Shown here: positions 12,282-25,000 of the stretch, piece after piece | Layout of the letters: each line of letters opens with the position of its first letter | Numbering within the stretch: position 1 is the first letter of the stretch | Translations under genes and position numbers: made by a program | The notes under the pieces: model-generated | The model's input: the letters and a program-made list of their open reading frames with translations, nothing else | Told to the model about the DNA's origin: nothing | Database searches by the model: none | NCBI RefSeq assembly: GCF_963678635.1 | Contig: NC_087069.1 | Coordinates: forward strand, 32,267,710 to 32,331,709 | From: Symsagittifera roscoffensis | Lineage: Eukaryota > Xenacoelomorpha > Acoela > Convolutidae | Direction: 5' to 3' | DNA length: 64,000 nucleotides

Positions 12282-13530
12282 TTTTAATAATTTGTACACC
12301 TCTAAATCATTTTGAATTTTCACATTTTCAAGATAACATGCTGAAACATAAGCAACAATTCTAGTTCAAACTCAGCCATTAGGTTTCACTCAAATCCGTC
12401 ACCTTCTATAACTCTAACACAAACCTACTAGCCGATAGATATTAAAACTCCAGGCATATCTATAACTATAACTTTACAACCTCCAGGTCAAAAATAAGCA
12501 ACTCGCTAAAACTTGACAACTATAACAAATACCACCATAATATTACAACCCTCCCCTATCTAATAACGCAAAGATCAACAATATTTTCCCAACTTAGACC
12601 TCAAAAAACTTCCAACCAAAAATGGCAAATTAGCCTAAAGTGAAAAAAGGACCATAATTATTTGGCCTAAAGTACAAATATTTCAAAAATACCCCAGATT
12701 ACCCAACAAATAAAAACAAAGCAAAGAAGACCTCCCAAATACCATAAAATTAGCCTCCAAAAATTTTTCACAAAACTCAACCCACTTTTCAAAAAATCAA
12801 TAAATAATCCGACCACACTTGAATTTCGCCCGAGAAAACAAAAAGTATTCGACGAACGAATCATTTCTTAAAAGCTTTTCTCTCTAACAGACGATACCTT
12901 AAAAATATATTCATAATGCTTTTTGTAAACTTTTTCATTCTATTTAAACTTTTGCTAATATTTTTTATTGAAATTTTTGAAGCCCTAATAGTCCTCTTAA
13001 TAACTTTTTGCAATATTTTTTTTTGTTTTCTACTCCCTATTTGAAATATATCTCCAATTTTCCCAAATCATTGACCACATTCACAGGTACGATAATTCAA
13101 AGTCTATTTAAATGATACGAACAATTTTTAGTAGAACAGATATTCTTTTATTATTCGTAATTTTCAACACATTTTTATCATCCCTAAATATGACAATGTG
13201 CAAATGTGTAAAACATGCAATAGTCACATTCGCCTTAGCAACATTCCTTTTAATTTTTTTCATCGAAGAACATTACAAATAACATAAATCTTCCCACTAG
13301 AAAAAAATCAATAGGACACATTTCCAAAATTGCTAACGAACCACCACAAAATCAGTCTTCGCCGACATCTTCCCAAGAAAACCCAGTCATACCCACAACT
13401 ACCCAAAACCCCAAACATCCACACGATTTTTTTTTCAAGATAACCCGTACGCTTTTGAGGAACGACACGCTCGCTTATCTGAACCACTAGAACCAGTTCG
13501 GCGACAAGCATCCCTAAGTGAACATATTAT
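12282..13530 (+). other. Spacer with two short hydrophobic ORFs and a fragment of the envelope-leader frame
   Basis: No long frame. From about 12,917 a short frame begins MLFVNFF and is almost wholly hydrophobic for some 45 codons. Another, near 13,190, encodes a 31-residue peptide (MTMCKCVKHAIVTFALATFL at its start) with one membrane segment. Near 13,430-13,510 a charged stretch with AFEERHARLSEPLEPVRR appears to lead into the frame at 13,531. These could be signal or membrane exons of the envelope region or chance T-rich translations. Confidence 0.3.
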
Positions 13531-14430
13531 TTGTACCCCACATTACCACAAGACTTAAATCGAGTACGACACACTAGTCAAAATCAAATTACAGTTGAAA
13601 TAAAAAGACAAATTATACATCCACGAAGAAGTAGAAATTTTCAAACCCCCAGAGTTCATTTTGATATACCCCAATCACCAACACCAACTACTTCAGAAAC
13701 TTCAAGTAGTACATTACCAGAAACTCCCACACTCCTTACACAACATAGCACCTCAAGTATACCCTCAGATTACTTAGGTTCAACACCAACATCTGAACAA
13801 ATACGTGAAAATCTTTTTAAACCCCTAATACCACTGACGACTACCATATTGGGCAACACACTCATATACACAAGGTGAACCAAACATAGTAAATGAACCA
13901 TTAGATATTTTTACTGATACAACACTATCATCATTACCAGAAATATTATCACTTCCGTCAACACAATCATTAAGTCAAATCTCACCGACACTTTTCCCCT
14001 TAAATTTCCCAAACAACCTCGACGCTAGATATCGAGAACAATCATCATCAAATATCCCTTTACGATTAGATTGGAATACTTTCGTAGCACCTCCCACATC
14101 ATTTGGACAACATCAAGAAAGTAACCGACTCCACAGTTGGGCACCCAAAATATTAAAATATAGACAAGATATCCACGAAGATATTCGAGAACATGATATT
14201 CAAATACTCCAACAAAATAGTCTCCAATTAAAATTTGAAATCACAATCAGACTAAATAAAATTGTTCAACATCCCTACCCATCAAATCCACCAAGTATAA
14301 TAGCTCAATCGCTACCACTACCTTTTATAAGAACTGAAGTAACATATAAAAACGATAGATATACAAAAAACACAATTGGTTACATAACATTGTTTAACCC
14401 ATACTCCGGATTATCATACACATGTATATT
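13531..14430 (+). pseudogene. Envelope-leader ORF, copy A (Ser/Thr/Pro-rich, unknown)
   Basis: The frame from 13,531 encodes a Ser/Thr/Pro-rich, probably disordered stretch (115 codons). After a frame change near 13,850 an open frame continues with NTFVAPPTSFGQHQESNRLH (near 14,080) followed by a charged helix-like part, to about 14,430. A homologous piece occurs on the minus strand at 60,188-60,478, with the same GQH-SNRLH core, so it is a genuine conserved segment of this element family. It could be the first part of the envelope polyprotein. No fold recognised. Confidence 0.5.
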
Positions 14431-15862
14431 CTAAAAATATTAGCATTTCAACACATCTTTTTTGAAATATTTTCCGACCAAAACGTAAATCCTTCTCCTC
14501 GCACAGAACCCCAGGACTTATTAGTAACACACTATGATTGTGAAGAAAACGAACAAAAAACACTACACAAATATGCAATAAACCAAAAATCACAATGCGA
14601 AACAGAACCACAAGCTATAGAAACTACAAATGTAATAGCAACATTGTATTCAAAAGCCCGAGCATGGGGATCAGGAAAGCCCGAGCATGAGGGTTATTAT
14701 CAGGAAACAGATCAAATTTTCTTGATTACGAAGGAAACATTTTATGGTTTTATACTTGCACCAAAGAAGTATCACCATTATATGTTGTTGAAGATAAACG
14801 TTGTTATGAAAGAATCCCCATATTTTACAAAAAAAAAGTACATTTTGTTGACACACTTTCAAGACGAACATATTTTTGGGATACCGCAGTCCCATGGGGA
14901 TCAGAAAATAGCCACATTGTCGTACAATTAAACGCTGGTGAAGATAAAGACTACCTACTTAAACCGTATCCTACAATAATGCAGCCACTCAAAAAGTTTT
15001 ACCCGAAAGCATCAGAGCTATCGCTCGTACCCCAAATATTGATTTACAATCAGTTGGACTATATTCTAAATCTGATATACAACATCACATTAGAACACAA
15101 CAGTTTCAAGAATTACTAACACAAATGGACACAAAACTTACCGAAACCGAAAACTTAAGAAAACTTGCCGAAACCGCAGGGTTTGCAGACATTTATACAC
15201 AAGGATACAGCGGATATTTTAAAGATATTAAAGATTACATATACTTAAACGGTGAGAAATACAGACTACAAGATATTTCACCCATAAATATTTTCAGTTT
15301 TGTCACCTTAAAAAACGAAATTCTCGCCTTTCTAGGATGGCCCTTTTACATCTTAGAAAAATTAACTATCTTATACGCTATGTTTAATTTTATAGATTTT
15401 CTTTTCTCACTGTTAAAAGGAATCTATAACACATGTGATATACACACACAAGTAAACCGCCAAGCAAGTGTAGCACGTATACTATTTGCAGGATTTTTTG
15501 GAATTTTTTCATCATCAATCAATAAAATACTTCAAGATGCACAAATAAAAGAAAATAATACAAAAATCTCCACAAGACAAAACACATACGACGAAGAACA
15601 TAATAATGTAGATACAACACCTACTGGCCCACAGATACCACCCCTACCACAAAACCATCAATTATCATTAGTTCCCCGAAATTTTCGAAAACTAGCAATC
15701 ACAAACAATCCAAATTTTAGACCAAATACAACAAAAAGTCCCATCCAATACATAATGACACATCATTCACAAAATGATAATACTTATGAACAAATTATCG
15801 AACAACCTCACACCACCACTTTTCAGTCTCCAAATAATCATTTTTTTCAGCTCACGATCAAA
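13577..15862 (+). repeat. Tandem duplication copy A of the envelope region
   Basis: The 2,286-bp unit recurs directly at 15,863-18,146. The boundary is the shared sequence beginning GTCAAAATCAA. The unit spans the Ser/Thr/Pro-rich leader ORF, the envelope-like gene and the A-rich 3' part. Copies differ by scattered substitutions and a few short indels (local offsets of 2,282-2,287), more than the gag-pol copies do, so this duplication looks older. Confidence 0.9.
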
Positions 15863-15889
15863 GTCAAAATCAATTTACAGTTGAAATAA
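14422..15889 (+). pseudogene. Envelope-like glycoprotein, copy A
   Basis: The pieces lie in three frames. The first (14,422-14,670) has the motif THYDCEENE and regularly spaced cysteines, resembling the N-terminal YDC...C region of glycoproteins found in invertebrate retroelements. After a local duplication of AGCCCGAGCATGGGG, a second frame has a cysteine-containing stretch with the core RIPIFY and RRTYFW (14,720-14,960). The third (15,125-15,889) encodes a helical part, then two or three hydrophobic segments (about residues 55-110 and 122-140), fitting a membrane anchor, and a polar tail. The gene would make element particles enveloped, as in errantivirus-like elements. Frameshifts show it is broken. 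The family assignment is inference. Confidence 0.55.
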
Positions 15890-16720
15890 ATAGACAAATT
15901 ATACATCCACAAAGAAATAGAAATTTTCAAACCCCCAGAGTTCATTTTGATATACCCCAATCACCAACACCAACTACTTCAGAAATTTTAAGTAGTACAT
16001 TACCAGAAACTCCCACACTCCTTACACAACATAGCACCTCAAGTATACCCTCAGATTACTTAGGTTCAACATCAACATCTGAGCAAATACGTGAAAATCT
16101 TTTTAAACCCCCAATACCACTGAACGACTACCATATTGGGCAACACACTCATATACACAAGGTGAACCAAACATAGTAAATGAACCATTAGATATTTCTA
16201 CTGATACAACACTATCATCATTACCAGAAATATTATCACTTCCGTCAACACAATCATTAAGTCAAATCTCACCGACACTTTTCCCTTTAAATTTCCCAAA
16301 CAACCTCGATGCTAGATATCGAGAACAATCATCATCAAACATCCCTTTACAATTAGATTGGAATACTTTCGTAGCACCTCCCACATCATTTGGACAACAT
16401 CAAGAAAGTAACCGACTCCACAGTTGGGCACCCAAAATATTAAAATATAGACAAGATATCCACGAAGATATTCGAGAACATGATATTCAAATACTCCAAA
16501 AAAATAGTCTCCAATTAAAATTTGAAATCACAATCAGACTAAATAATATTGTTCAACATCCCTACCCATTAAATCCACCAAATATAACAGCTCAATCGCT
16601 ACCACCACCATTTATAAGAACTGAAGTAACATATAAAAACGATAGATATACAAAAAACATAATTGGTTACACAACATTTTTTAACACATACTCCCGATTA
16701 TCATACCCATGTATATTCTA
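15890..16720 (+). pseudogene. Envelope-leader ORF, copy B
   Basis: Same Ser/Thr/Pro-rich segment and GQHQESNRLH core (near 16,390-16,420) as copy A. A one-base difference near 16,120 and scattered substitutions change the frame. No initiator is obvious; it reads on from the end of copy A. Confidence 0.5.
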
Positions 16721-18130
16721 AAAATATTAGCATTTCAACACATCTTTTTTTAAAAATTTTCCGACCAAAACGTAAATCCTTCTCCTCGCACAGGACCCCA
16801 GCATTTATTAGTAACACACTATGATTGTGAAGAAAACGAACAAAAAACACTACACAAATATGCAATAAATCAAGTATCACAATGCTAAACAGAACCACAA
16901 GCTATAGAAACTACAAATGTAATAGCAACATTGTATTCAAAAGCCCGAGCATGGGGATCAGGAAAGCCCGAGCATGGGGATTATTATCAGTAAACAGATC
17001 AAATTTTTTTGATTATGAAGGAAACATTTTTTGGTTTTATACTTGCACCAAAAAAGTATCACCATTATATGTTTTTGAAGATAAACGTTGTTATAAAAGA
17101 ATCCCCATATTTTATAAAAGTACATTTTGTTGACACTCTTTCAAGACGAACATATTTTTGGGATACCGCAGTCCCATGGGGATCAGAAAAAAGCCACAAT
17201 GTCGTACAATTAAACCCTGGTGAAGATAAATACTACCTACTTACACCGTATCCTACCTTAATGCAGCCACTCAAAAAGTTTTACCCGAAAGCATCAGAGC
17301 TATCGCTCGTAACCCAAATATTGATTTACAATCAGTTGGACTATATTCTAAATCTGATATACAACATCCCATTAGAACACAACAATTTCAAGAATTACTA
17401 ACACAAATGGACACAATACAACGACAAACAATCGACCAAAACTTAAGAAAACTTGCCGAAACCGCAGGATTTGCAGACATTTATACACAAGGATACAGCG
17501 GATATTTTAAAGATATTAAAGATTACATATATTTACACGGTGAGAAATACAGACTACAAGATTTTTCACCCTTAAATATTTTCAGTTTTGTCACCTTAAA
17601 AAACGAAATTCTCGCCTTTCTAGGATGGCCCTTTTACATCTTAGAAAAATTAACTATCTTATACGCTATGTTTAATTTTATAGGTTTTCTTTTCTCACTG
17701 TTAAAAAGAATCTATAACACATGTGCTATACACACACAAATAAACCGTCAAGCAAGTGTAGCACGTATACTATTTGCAGGATTTTTTGGAGTTTTTTAAT
17801 CATCAATCAACAAAATACTTCAAGATGCACAAATAAAAGAATATAATACAAAAATATCCACAAGACAAAACACATAAGACGAAGAACATAATAATGTAGA
17901 TACAACACCTACTGGACCACAGATACCACCCCTACCACAAAACCATCAACTATCATTAGTTCCCCGAAGTTTTCGAAAACTAGCAATCACAAATGATCCA
18001 AAGTTTAGACCAAATACAACACAAAGTCCCATCCAATACATAATGACACATCATTCACAAAACGATAATACATATGAACAAATTATCGAACAACCTCACA
18101 CCGCCACTTTTCAGTCTCAAAATAATCATT
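16720..18130 (+). pseudogene. Envelope-like glycoprotein, copy B
   Basis: Three frames again. A TAA replaces a sense codon near 16,886 in the cysteine-rich first part. The middle frame (17,009-17,401) is readable through RIPIF and RRTYFWDTA, and the membrane-proximal part runs at 17,407-17,799, ending in a TAA at the second hydrophobic block. Further stops follow in the tail (for example near 17,876). Lesions differ from copy A, so the two copies decayed partly independently. Confidence 0.55.
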
Positions 18131-18144
18131 TTTTTTAGCTCACG

Positions 18145-19960
18145 ATGAGCCGACAACTTGGATCCCTCCATCGCTCAAATTCTCACCCAGCAAACCTCCA
18201 AACTCAAATCCCAATTATCCTACTTTTTGCTTTCCCGCCACTCGATTCTCCAATTATTAATATACCATCAAGCATGAATTCTGATACTAACTCAGATATT
18301 TCAGTTTTTCATACTATCTCACAATTTAATAACTCCAATGTAGAAACTCCCGACGAATTCGAAGATTCCAAACCATCTCCCTCTACCCATATCCAGACCA
18401 ACTCCTCAGTTTTTTCGAAACCCCCTTTCAACCCATCCAAACCAGTCATCCACTCCCATCCCTTTCCACTCCTTCTTACGCTTCCCAAGTAACCCCAACC
18501 TATTCTCTATTTAATTCCGACAGATCACATAATAACTCGCCAGATACCATCCAAATTTCCGAAGAACTCGATAATTTTATTACATTACAACAACAACTAA
18601 CACACCCCCACACTCTTACAATACATCAAATATCATCAACAATAACATCCTCAAATCCACCAACTCCTACACCCTCTTCAGCTTACACTCGATCATTAGC
18701 TCAGTCATCCACATCCACCGAAACACCAACCAGTACTAACCGAGCTTACCGCACTTTTAAACGAAAATTCCCAAATCACTCATTTCCAACCAAACCCGGA
18801 ACAGCCCGAGAATATATCAACCATCCAGAACACACAAACACAAAAAATTTTCTTGAAATCATCCTACCCTCATTTCCGCAATATACATTAAATACCCCTA
18901 CAATTGCTAACGAAACACGAAATTTTATTGATGAGCACGTTTAAATGCCAACACTTCATTGGACAGCTTACTACAATTATACTAACCCCCTTTGCATACC
19001 ATTAGCTAACACTACTGAAAATATCGAGAAAAACAAAAATATACTATATAGACTCACCACATCATTAACACGTCGACAATTTACTTACGCTGGATATAAA
19101 AATTTATTAAAACCCTTCACCGCACCCCGAGCTAACGATTTTTCAATAGAATACGTTTATCATAATATCATCCGTCCTAACCAAGATCAATTTCTAGATG
19201 AAGAACGCTTCGCAAACCCGCAATTAACCGAAATTTTTTAAATTAAAACACCATACGTATTTACACTTAATATTTTTGATAAAAAGCATGATCATATTAT
19301 TTCAGAAGCACTAGTTGATATACAAGCATATGAAAGCTTCTATGATAAATTTCAGTTATTTTCACTAACATTTCACTTTCTTTCACCACAGGAACGCGAT
19401 TTGCACTGTTCCCACGATATAATGTCACGCACTAAACAAACGCACACTTACACATATTATCGTTTTTTTTATACAAAATCATTTTGTTTTACACACTCCA
19501 TCAAAACAACCCCACCATTGTTTTCAATTTAATAACTCAAAATACACGTCACTATTTTTCCTAATTTTACATATTGCATTAAAAATACTAACCTCCACGG
19601 CATCCTCCGTAACTATGACCCAGTTATCCAAATGTATATATTCTGTCCCATCGCAAAGACCTTCAATGATGAAGAATCAAGACCCTTCATTATCCCGCAT
19701 GAATTCATACAACCTATCGAAATCCCCATACTAGAATTTATTCACAATACTAAATATAATCATAAAATATATAACCTCATTCAAAACACACCTTACGAGT
19801 TCGCAGTAGGCACAGAAGAACTAAACACCATCAACGCACTTCAATTGCTTTGGCCACTGCCACAAATTAAAAATGTCATCTGCATACTAGCCAAGTTACT
19901 AACAACATCAGACTTGATTGACGACATCTTCCCCCACGGTTTTTTCCCAGATGACTAAGG
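18145..19960 (+). pseudogene. ORF X: conserved 3' gene of the gypsy element, unknown function
   Basis: Three frame blocks: a Ser/Pro/Asn-rich start (18,145-18,492), a middle block (18,945-19,241) with RRQFTYAGYKNLLKPF, and a final block (19,632-19,958) with EFIQPIEIPILEFIHN and ending GFFPDD. About 0.4 kb between the middle and last block lacks an open frame. The region is not random: its sequence recurs, degenerated, on the minus strand at 56.74-58.48 and 54.06-55.80 kb, including the part around the last block. It follows the envelope gene and precedes the 3' noncoding region, so it may be the C-terminal part of a long envelope polyprotein or an accessory gene. I do not recognise it. Confidence 0.45.
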
Positions 19961-20620
19961 TAAATCTGATTTAAAATACTTTTAACTAATAAATTCAAAT
20001 TTGTACTAACCATTTTCTATCATTGTTTAATTTATTTTTTTAGTCTTCACACCACAATCATCTACAAAACAGAAAAAGACAAATAAAAGCACAAACTTGT
20101 TAAATAAAACTCAAACTCATTACTCTTTCGCAATAAATAATGTAGTAAAATGCATACCCAATGTAGTAATTTCATTTATAAATTTTTCCCCACGAAGCAG
20201 TAAAATTAAAATACAATGAAAATTTATAATTTTAAACTTTCTTAAAAGCAGTAAAATTCAATTTTTATGCAATAAATTACTAAAATGAGAAAGCAGTACT
20301 AACCTTTTCAAAATTTTCATTCAGTCGCACAAGAATCCTATCCAAACTCGCACAGCTCGCCCACGAAGAATTGTTTAAATAATGATTTCAAGTTTCAAGT
20401 TTCCACTAACAACAACTCTAACAAGTGATAACAAGTTTCAAACTTTTCTTTAACCCGGTTGGAAAGGAATTATTTATTAAACCAAACTAACCAACGCAGC
20501 TTACTAAACACCACAAACAATAAAATAACAGCATGACTAAGAAAAGAAAACCAACGGTACCCAAACCGGATTAACACAGCTTAAAACTGGATAATTTACT
20601 CTTTTGAAGACTATTATAAG
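19961..20620 (+). other. 3' noncoding region / candidate 3' LTR part of the gypsy element
   Basis: No gene. Contains AGCAGTAAAATTCAA-type repeats (20,140-20,310) and a stretch with CTCGCCCACG (near 20,358) and AACAAGTTTCAAAC followed by TTCTTTAACCCGG (near 20,430-20,460). The reverse complement of 56,430-56,700 carries the same landmarks in the same order, so this is a conserved terminal part of the element family. No second copy flanks the element within the window, and I cannot show LTR ends. Confidence 0.4.
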
Positions 20621-22000
20621 TCTAAGGAAGAAATAATAAAACACTAAAAAGTCGCAAGAAGACAAACCCAAACCAAAAACAATTTGATTTTTGAAAAAAG
20701 GAGACAACCAAAGTAACATAAGAAAGACCAGAAAATAAAACAACATAAAATGTCATCACATAACAGGACCTCTCAAACAAACAGCATGAAATCATACTCC
20801 CATTCCTGGCCTAACCCACCAGAGAAGGACGTCCTGAGCATGCTTATAGCCGGCCTAACCCACCGCGCTACACCCAGGCTTTGTGACCACACTTCAGTTT
20901 TTAATAAGAGGTACTCAAGGGTGAGTAACTCTTCAAAAAAACTAAACTAAAATAAAACGCTTTTGTGAAAACAACTAACTAAGATCATGATTAAAAAACC
21001 AAATTAACAAAAATTTATGAAATGTAAATCATACTATGCAGTATATAGATCATACCCAATAACAAAGACGAACATCCAAAGACTAGACAATCCCATCACA
21101 CTCGAAAAAAAGAATGGCTAAACACAACCGACATGCCGTCCACAATCACGACTCAAAGGATTTTGAGTACGACTTGACTTTGCAGAAAAGGACTTCATTG
21201 AACTAGACCAATGACCACCTCGATGTTCAAGTGTACGTACAGATCCGAGTTACAAGGCATCCCTTCCAAGCACGATTTTCACGCCATTCCCAGACGAGGC
21301 TGCACACAAAACAGTTCTCTACTAATACAGAAAACTCTGACATAGCAAACCATTTTGAAATCGGATTGATTTCATTGGGGATCACAGTCGTTGTCGAACG
21401 ACAAAATAACAATTTACTATCCCTGATTCCAACGTCCTGGAACATTCTTCTTCAGAAGGAACTGGATAAGAAAATGATGTTCGCCAAATACCAACGTTCA
21501 TCATCTATCCTTCAATTACAGAAAGAAAGATAGTTCTAAAAAACTCTGTAAGCCCCGAATGGGTGGAACCTGATCTAAACTACATTTTATTATTGGATAA
21601 ATTAGATATTTTACCATTATAAAATATTTAATATTAACCAAGCATATTCCATCTAACTAACAACCCACTTATTTGTAAGTGCTGAAATTACTTGTAAATT
21701 CAGCACCAGAGAGATTTGAATTTAACTTAGAAATTAGTTACCTCTCCAAGAGAACTTCAGCAGCCGCAATAAGCCAGTATACTCTAGATCTATTGAGCCT
21801 AGCAGAGATCAGTTAATTACCCTGAGACTAGTAGATATAAGAGTAAGATTAGGATCGGTGTTAGACTAAGAAGTTGCACGAATCTATCCGGCCGAAAATA
21901 AGATAGCGTGACGAGCAGACGGTGTACCCTATCCGAAATTACCCTATGAGTTAACCTCAAGGACCTAACTCATTGCTTGTCTGCTTATGTTTTCTCGGCT
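20621..22000. other. Noncoding, moderate complexity; short unassigned ORFs
   Basis: Two short frames, 20,750-20,950 (66 aa) and 21,231-21,533 (100 aa), are open but match nothing I recognise. The first spans a direct repeat of GGCCTAACCCACC (near 20,810 and 20,852). The second overlaps an open frame on the other strand, so its coding status is doubtful. TGTAAGCCCCGAATGGGTGG at 21,548 could be the start of an LTR, but no partner was found. A nested hairpin lies at 21,891-21,999. Confidence 0.3.
21891..21999. repeat. Nested inverted repeats (hairpin about 109 bp)
   Basis: Three sets of arms nest: GCCGAAAATAAG with TATGTTTTCTCGGC (outer, imperfect), AGCAGAC (21,914-21,920) with GTCTGCT (21,979-21,985), and ATGAGTTA (21,946-21,953) with TAACTCAT (21,966-21,973). 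The nesting would fold into a single stem with an internal loop. It could be part of an LTR transcript or a structured RNA; no known family is recognised. Confidence 0.45.
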
Positions 22001-25000
22001 TAGTTGACACATCGTAGATTTTTATAGTGCTTTTGTTGATTTTCTCCTATAATTTAAAGTTTTCCTTCTGTGGCTTTGCATTGTTTTCCCTTTTTTTTCT
22101 TGAAGGTTCAATTCGGCCTACATGATTTCAGCTTTTGTTGAAGCGGATTATTCAATTTATTTTCTGTCGGTTGAGGGGCAAAATTGGTTATTTTTAATTA
22201 CTCTAACTTGGTTGATATGCAGAATTTTAAAGACTTCAAAGTTAATTGCTATGGTTTTTAACGGCGACAAAGTGTCTGTTATTTTTTCCTGTTTTTGGCT
22301 CAGCTGTCATCTACCCATTGATTGTCGCCTTAGTGACCGCTCGATAATTCGTAAGAGCGTAATAAATGCTGGTATTTGTGTTACCGTTTTTTTTCTGCTT
22401 TTAAATTTTTCAATTATTTCAAAAAAAGTATATAGCTTTAATATTTTTTTTTCGCCTTAGTTGTTCCGTGTATGTTCGCTAGCTTGCAATGCTACGATTG
22501 CGTTGTTTTGCAAATGATGCGAAACTCTGCCTTGGCTCTGTGTAAAAAATATTTAAAGAGCGGCGCTAAAGATCGGGCTATTGTCCTTGTCTTAAAAACT
22601 CATCTCTTTTCCATGAAAAAGGAACAAACTTGAACGTTTGAAATGAAATTGATTTTTCGTTTCAAAAGATATTTTTAAGTTATTGATTTCCCAGATGATC
22701 AAAATCAAATTGCTGATTAAACTTTCTGTAGTTTGATTACTTTTCTTTTGAATCTTTTTCCTTGGAATTGAATGACAGTTTGAGAAATGTAATTTTCATA
22801 TAATTTTAATCACCTTTTCCCCTTTTTCATGATATTGTTCAGGTTATCCCAAACAAACGGTTTTGATTGCATTTTTGCCTTTTGTTCATGATATTATTCA
22901 TATGATTCTTATCAGTTTTGTTCTTATTCATTTTGCAATTCTCAAACCTTTTCAGTTCCACTTGCGAGTGCATGTTACTTCTAATTGGGTACTACTTATG
23001 TTTTTTTTTGCATTTTTTATTGAACCTTAAGCTTCCATTATCCCTTCAAGTTGATCTAGAGGTAGCGTATGCGCTTTTCTAAACTAAGGTCTGAAGTTAG
23101 ACTCCCAGTCTGACCTATTTTTTTACCAAGTTAGAAGTCAGTTTTATCTTTGTCGCATTATCGGTCGATGGAATTTCTTCTGGTTTAAACATTTCACGCT
23201 ACAATTTACAGTATTTCTGTTTTTGGTAAAATAACTAAAACGAAATTTTGAAATTTGTTTTTTTCTTTCATTTTTTTTGGTTTAATGATTTTGATTGATG
23301 TTTTATATGTTTGTCGCCTAATTTTGCATAATTTGATGGGTTAAAGGTGATCATTTTGATTATTTCGGAAAATGTTTTTCATATAACATTAAATTGTAAA
23401 ACTTAAAAGCTGACAATTCTTTTTTCTTATATATAATTTTATAGTATTTTCGTTTTCGGCTCAACGGGGGCGTCCTCCAAAGTTTCTTTTTGGCTCAGTC
23501 GCTGCTTTTTAAGAAAGGTTTATTTATTACGGGTGTTCGTTGTTCTGAATTGTTTTTTTGAAGTTGCATTTTTTCTATTTTTGAGAGTAATTTTTGTTTG
23601 CTAGCTTTTAATGCTATGCTTGCGTTGTATCGCAAGGGTTGCGAATCTCCAATGAACCTTTATTGTTTTACCTAGAGTCTTTTTTTCTGAACAGAAATTA
23701 TTCCGAGTGAAAAAACTTCGTTTAGGAAGTATGAAACAGTCCTGGTTTCTTATTTTTAATTTTCAAACTGTTTTTTATCTTCATCTAGTTTCTCCAAAAA
23801 AAAACAATCATTTCTGATTTCTTGTTTCTCCTATGATGGTGATAGCATTTGAAATGATTCAGTCCAAAAGTTTTAGGTTGTCAAGAAATTTTTGAACAAA
23901 TATCAGATTCCAAGAACCTTTTTTTTGTTTAAGTGAGTTTGTTTTGTTTAATTGATTTAAACTTCATTTATTTTTCTTGAACATTTGATTATACTTTTCC
24001 AAACTGTTCATATCTAGGTAAACCAAAAAATAACCGATCTTTATCAAGAAACTGAAATATTTCAAGGATTTTTCGAATTGGACTGTTAGTCGAACCTTAC
24101 GGTTGAACCAATTTTTCTCTTTAAATTTGTATTTTTTATTGAATTTTCAAAACTACCTTTGTATTGCTACCTCTCTTTTTTTCTACTCAATGCATTTTTA
24201 TAGAGGATTTTTTTTTGTTAGATCAAACAATCTGCAGATACAGCAATGATCAATAGCAAATAGCAAATTTTTGAACTCAAAATTTCAATTTGGTGTAAGA
24301 TCGTTCTTGGTGCTAGGCTTTTTAGCTATAACTTTCAAAGAACAGAAACTTCATGAAAACAAATTTAAGTTTTTTTGGATTCTTTCAAAAGCAAAATTAA
24401 ATTATCTGAGTACTAAAAACTTGGTAACAAAAACTATCTGGTTATATCAATTAGAATCGATAGAAAAATGAGGCTCATTTTGCAGCAAATCTACCAAAGA
24501 AAATTCATCCTTTTCTTTGATGAGTATCCATATGACTCAGTTTGGGTTTCAGAGTCCCTTAACTTATGAGCATTCAAAAAGGTCTCCAGTTTCAAGTAAA
24601 ACTTAGAAAAACCAGCGTTCTCAAAACAAACTGCTGGTTTTGTTTTTATTCACTAAGAAAATATTTTGAACCTTGACATTTACCATTGTCATACATGAAG
24701 AATTATAGTTTTTCATAGTCCACCTAGGGCAGTTTTCAGCGTCAATGTTACACTTTTTTGAAGAATTTATTGTGGCGTTCCAGTGAATGGAGTGTTTCCA
24801 TATCTAAAAAACAAAACCAAGCAGCTAACTCTAAAAAAAACAACAACTGGAAAACTGACACTCATCGGAAAAATTGGGCAACAGAACAAAATTGTCAATT
24901 TTTGAAACCAAATCTCATAGTTACCTCAAAACAAAAAACGTTAGGCGTAAAATTCTCATAAATGACGCATACCTTTCATTCATTAAAAAATAGCATGAAA

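Larger units (their letters stand above)
15863..18146 (+). repeat. Tandem duplication copy B of the envelope region
   Basis: Direct repeat of 13,577-15,862. The end of homology is the shared CTCACGAT at 18,139-18,146, where copy A instead runs into copy B and copy B runs into ORF X. Confidence 0.9.
1..20620 (+). mobile_element. Ty3/gypsy-type LTR retrotransposon with envelope-like gene, internally duplicated and degenerate
   Basis: The + strand is strongly A-rich, and reading frames appear in the order Gag, protease, reverse transcriptase, RNase H, integrase, envelope-like protein and a last unknown gene. The RT has the YLDD box and the FLGH motif after it, which are gypsy features, and integrase follows RNase H, as in Metaviridae. 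The 5' end lies outside the window. Two internal head-to-tail duplications are present: gag to RNase H, and the envelope region. I could not match two LTRs; the 3' noncoding region (19,960-20,620) is the best LTR candidate because a related element at 56.3-56.7 kb carries the same sequence in reverse. Every gene carries stops or frameshifts, so this is a dead copy. Confidence 0.8.

Noticed and set aside
22122-22460. 112-aa hydrophobic ORF
   Set aside because: T-rich noncoding sequence gives Phe/Leu/Ile/Ser-rich chance frames; no start context, splice sites or motifs support it.
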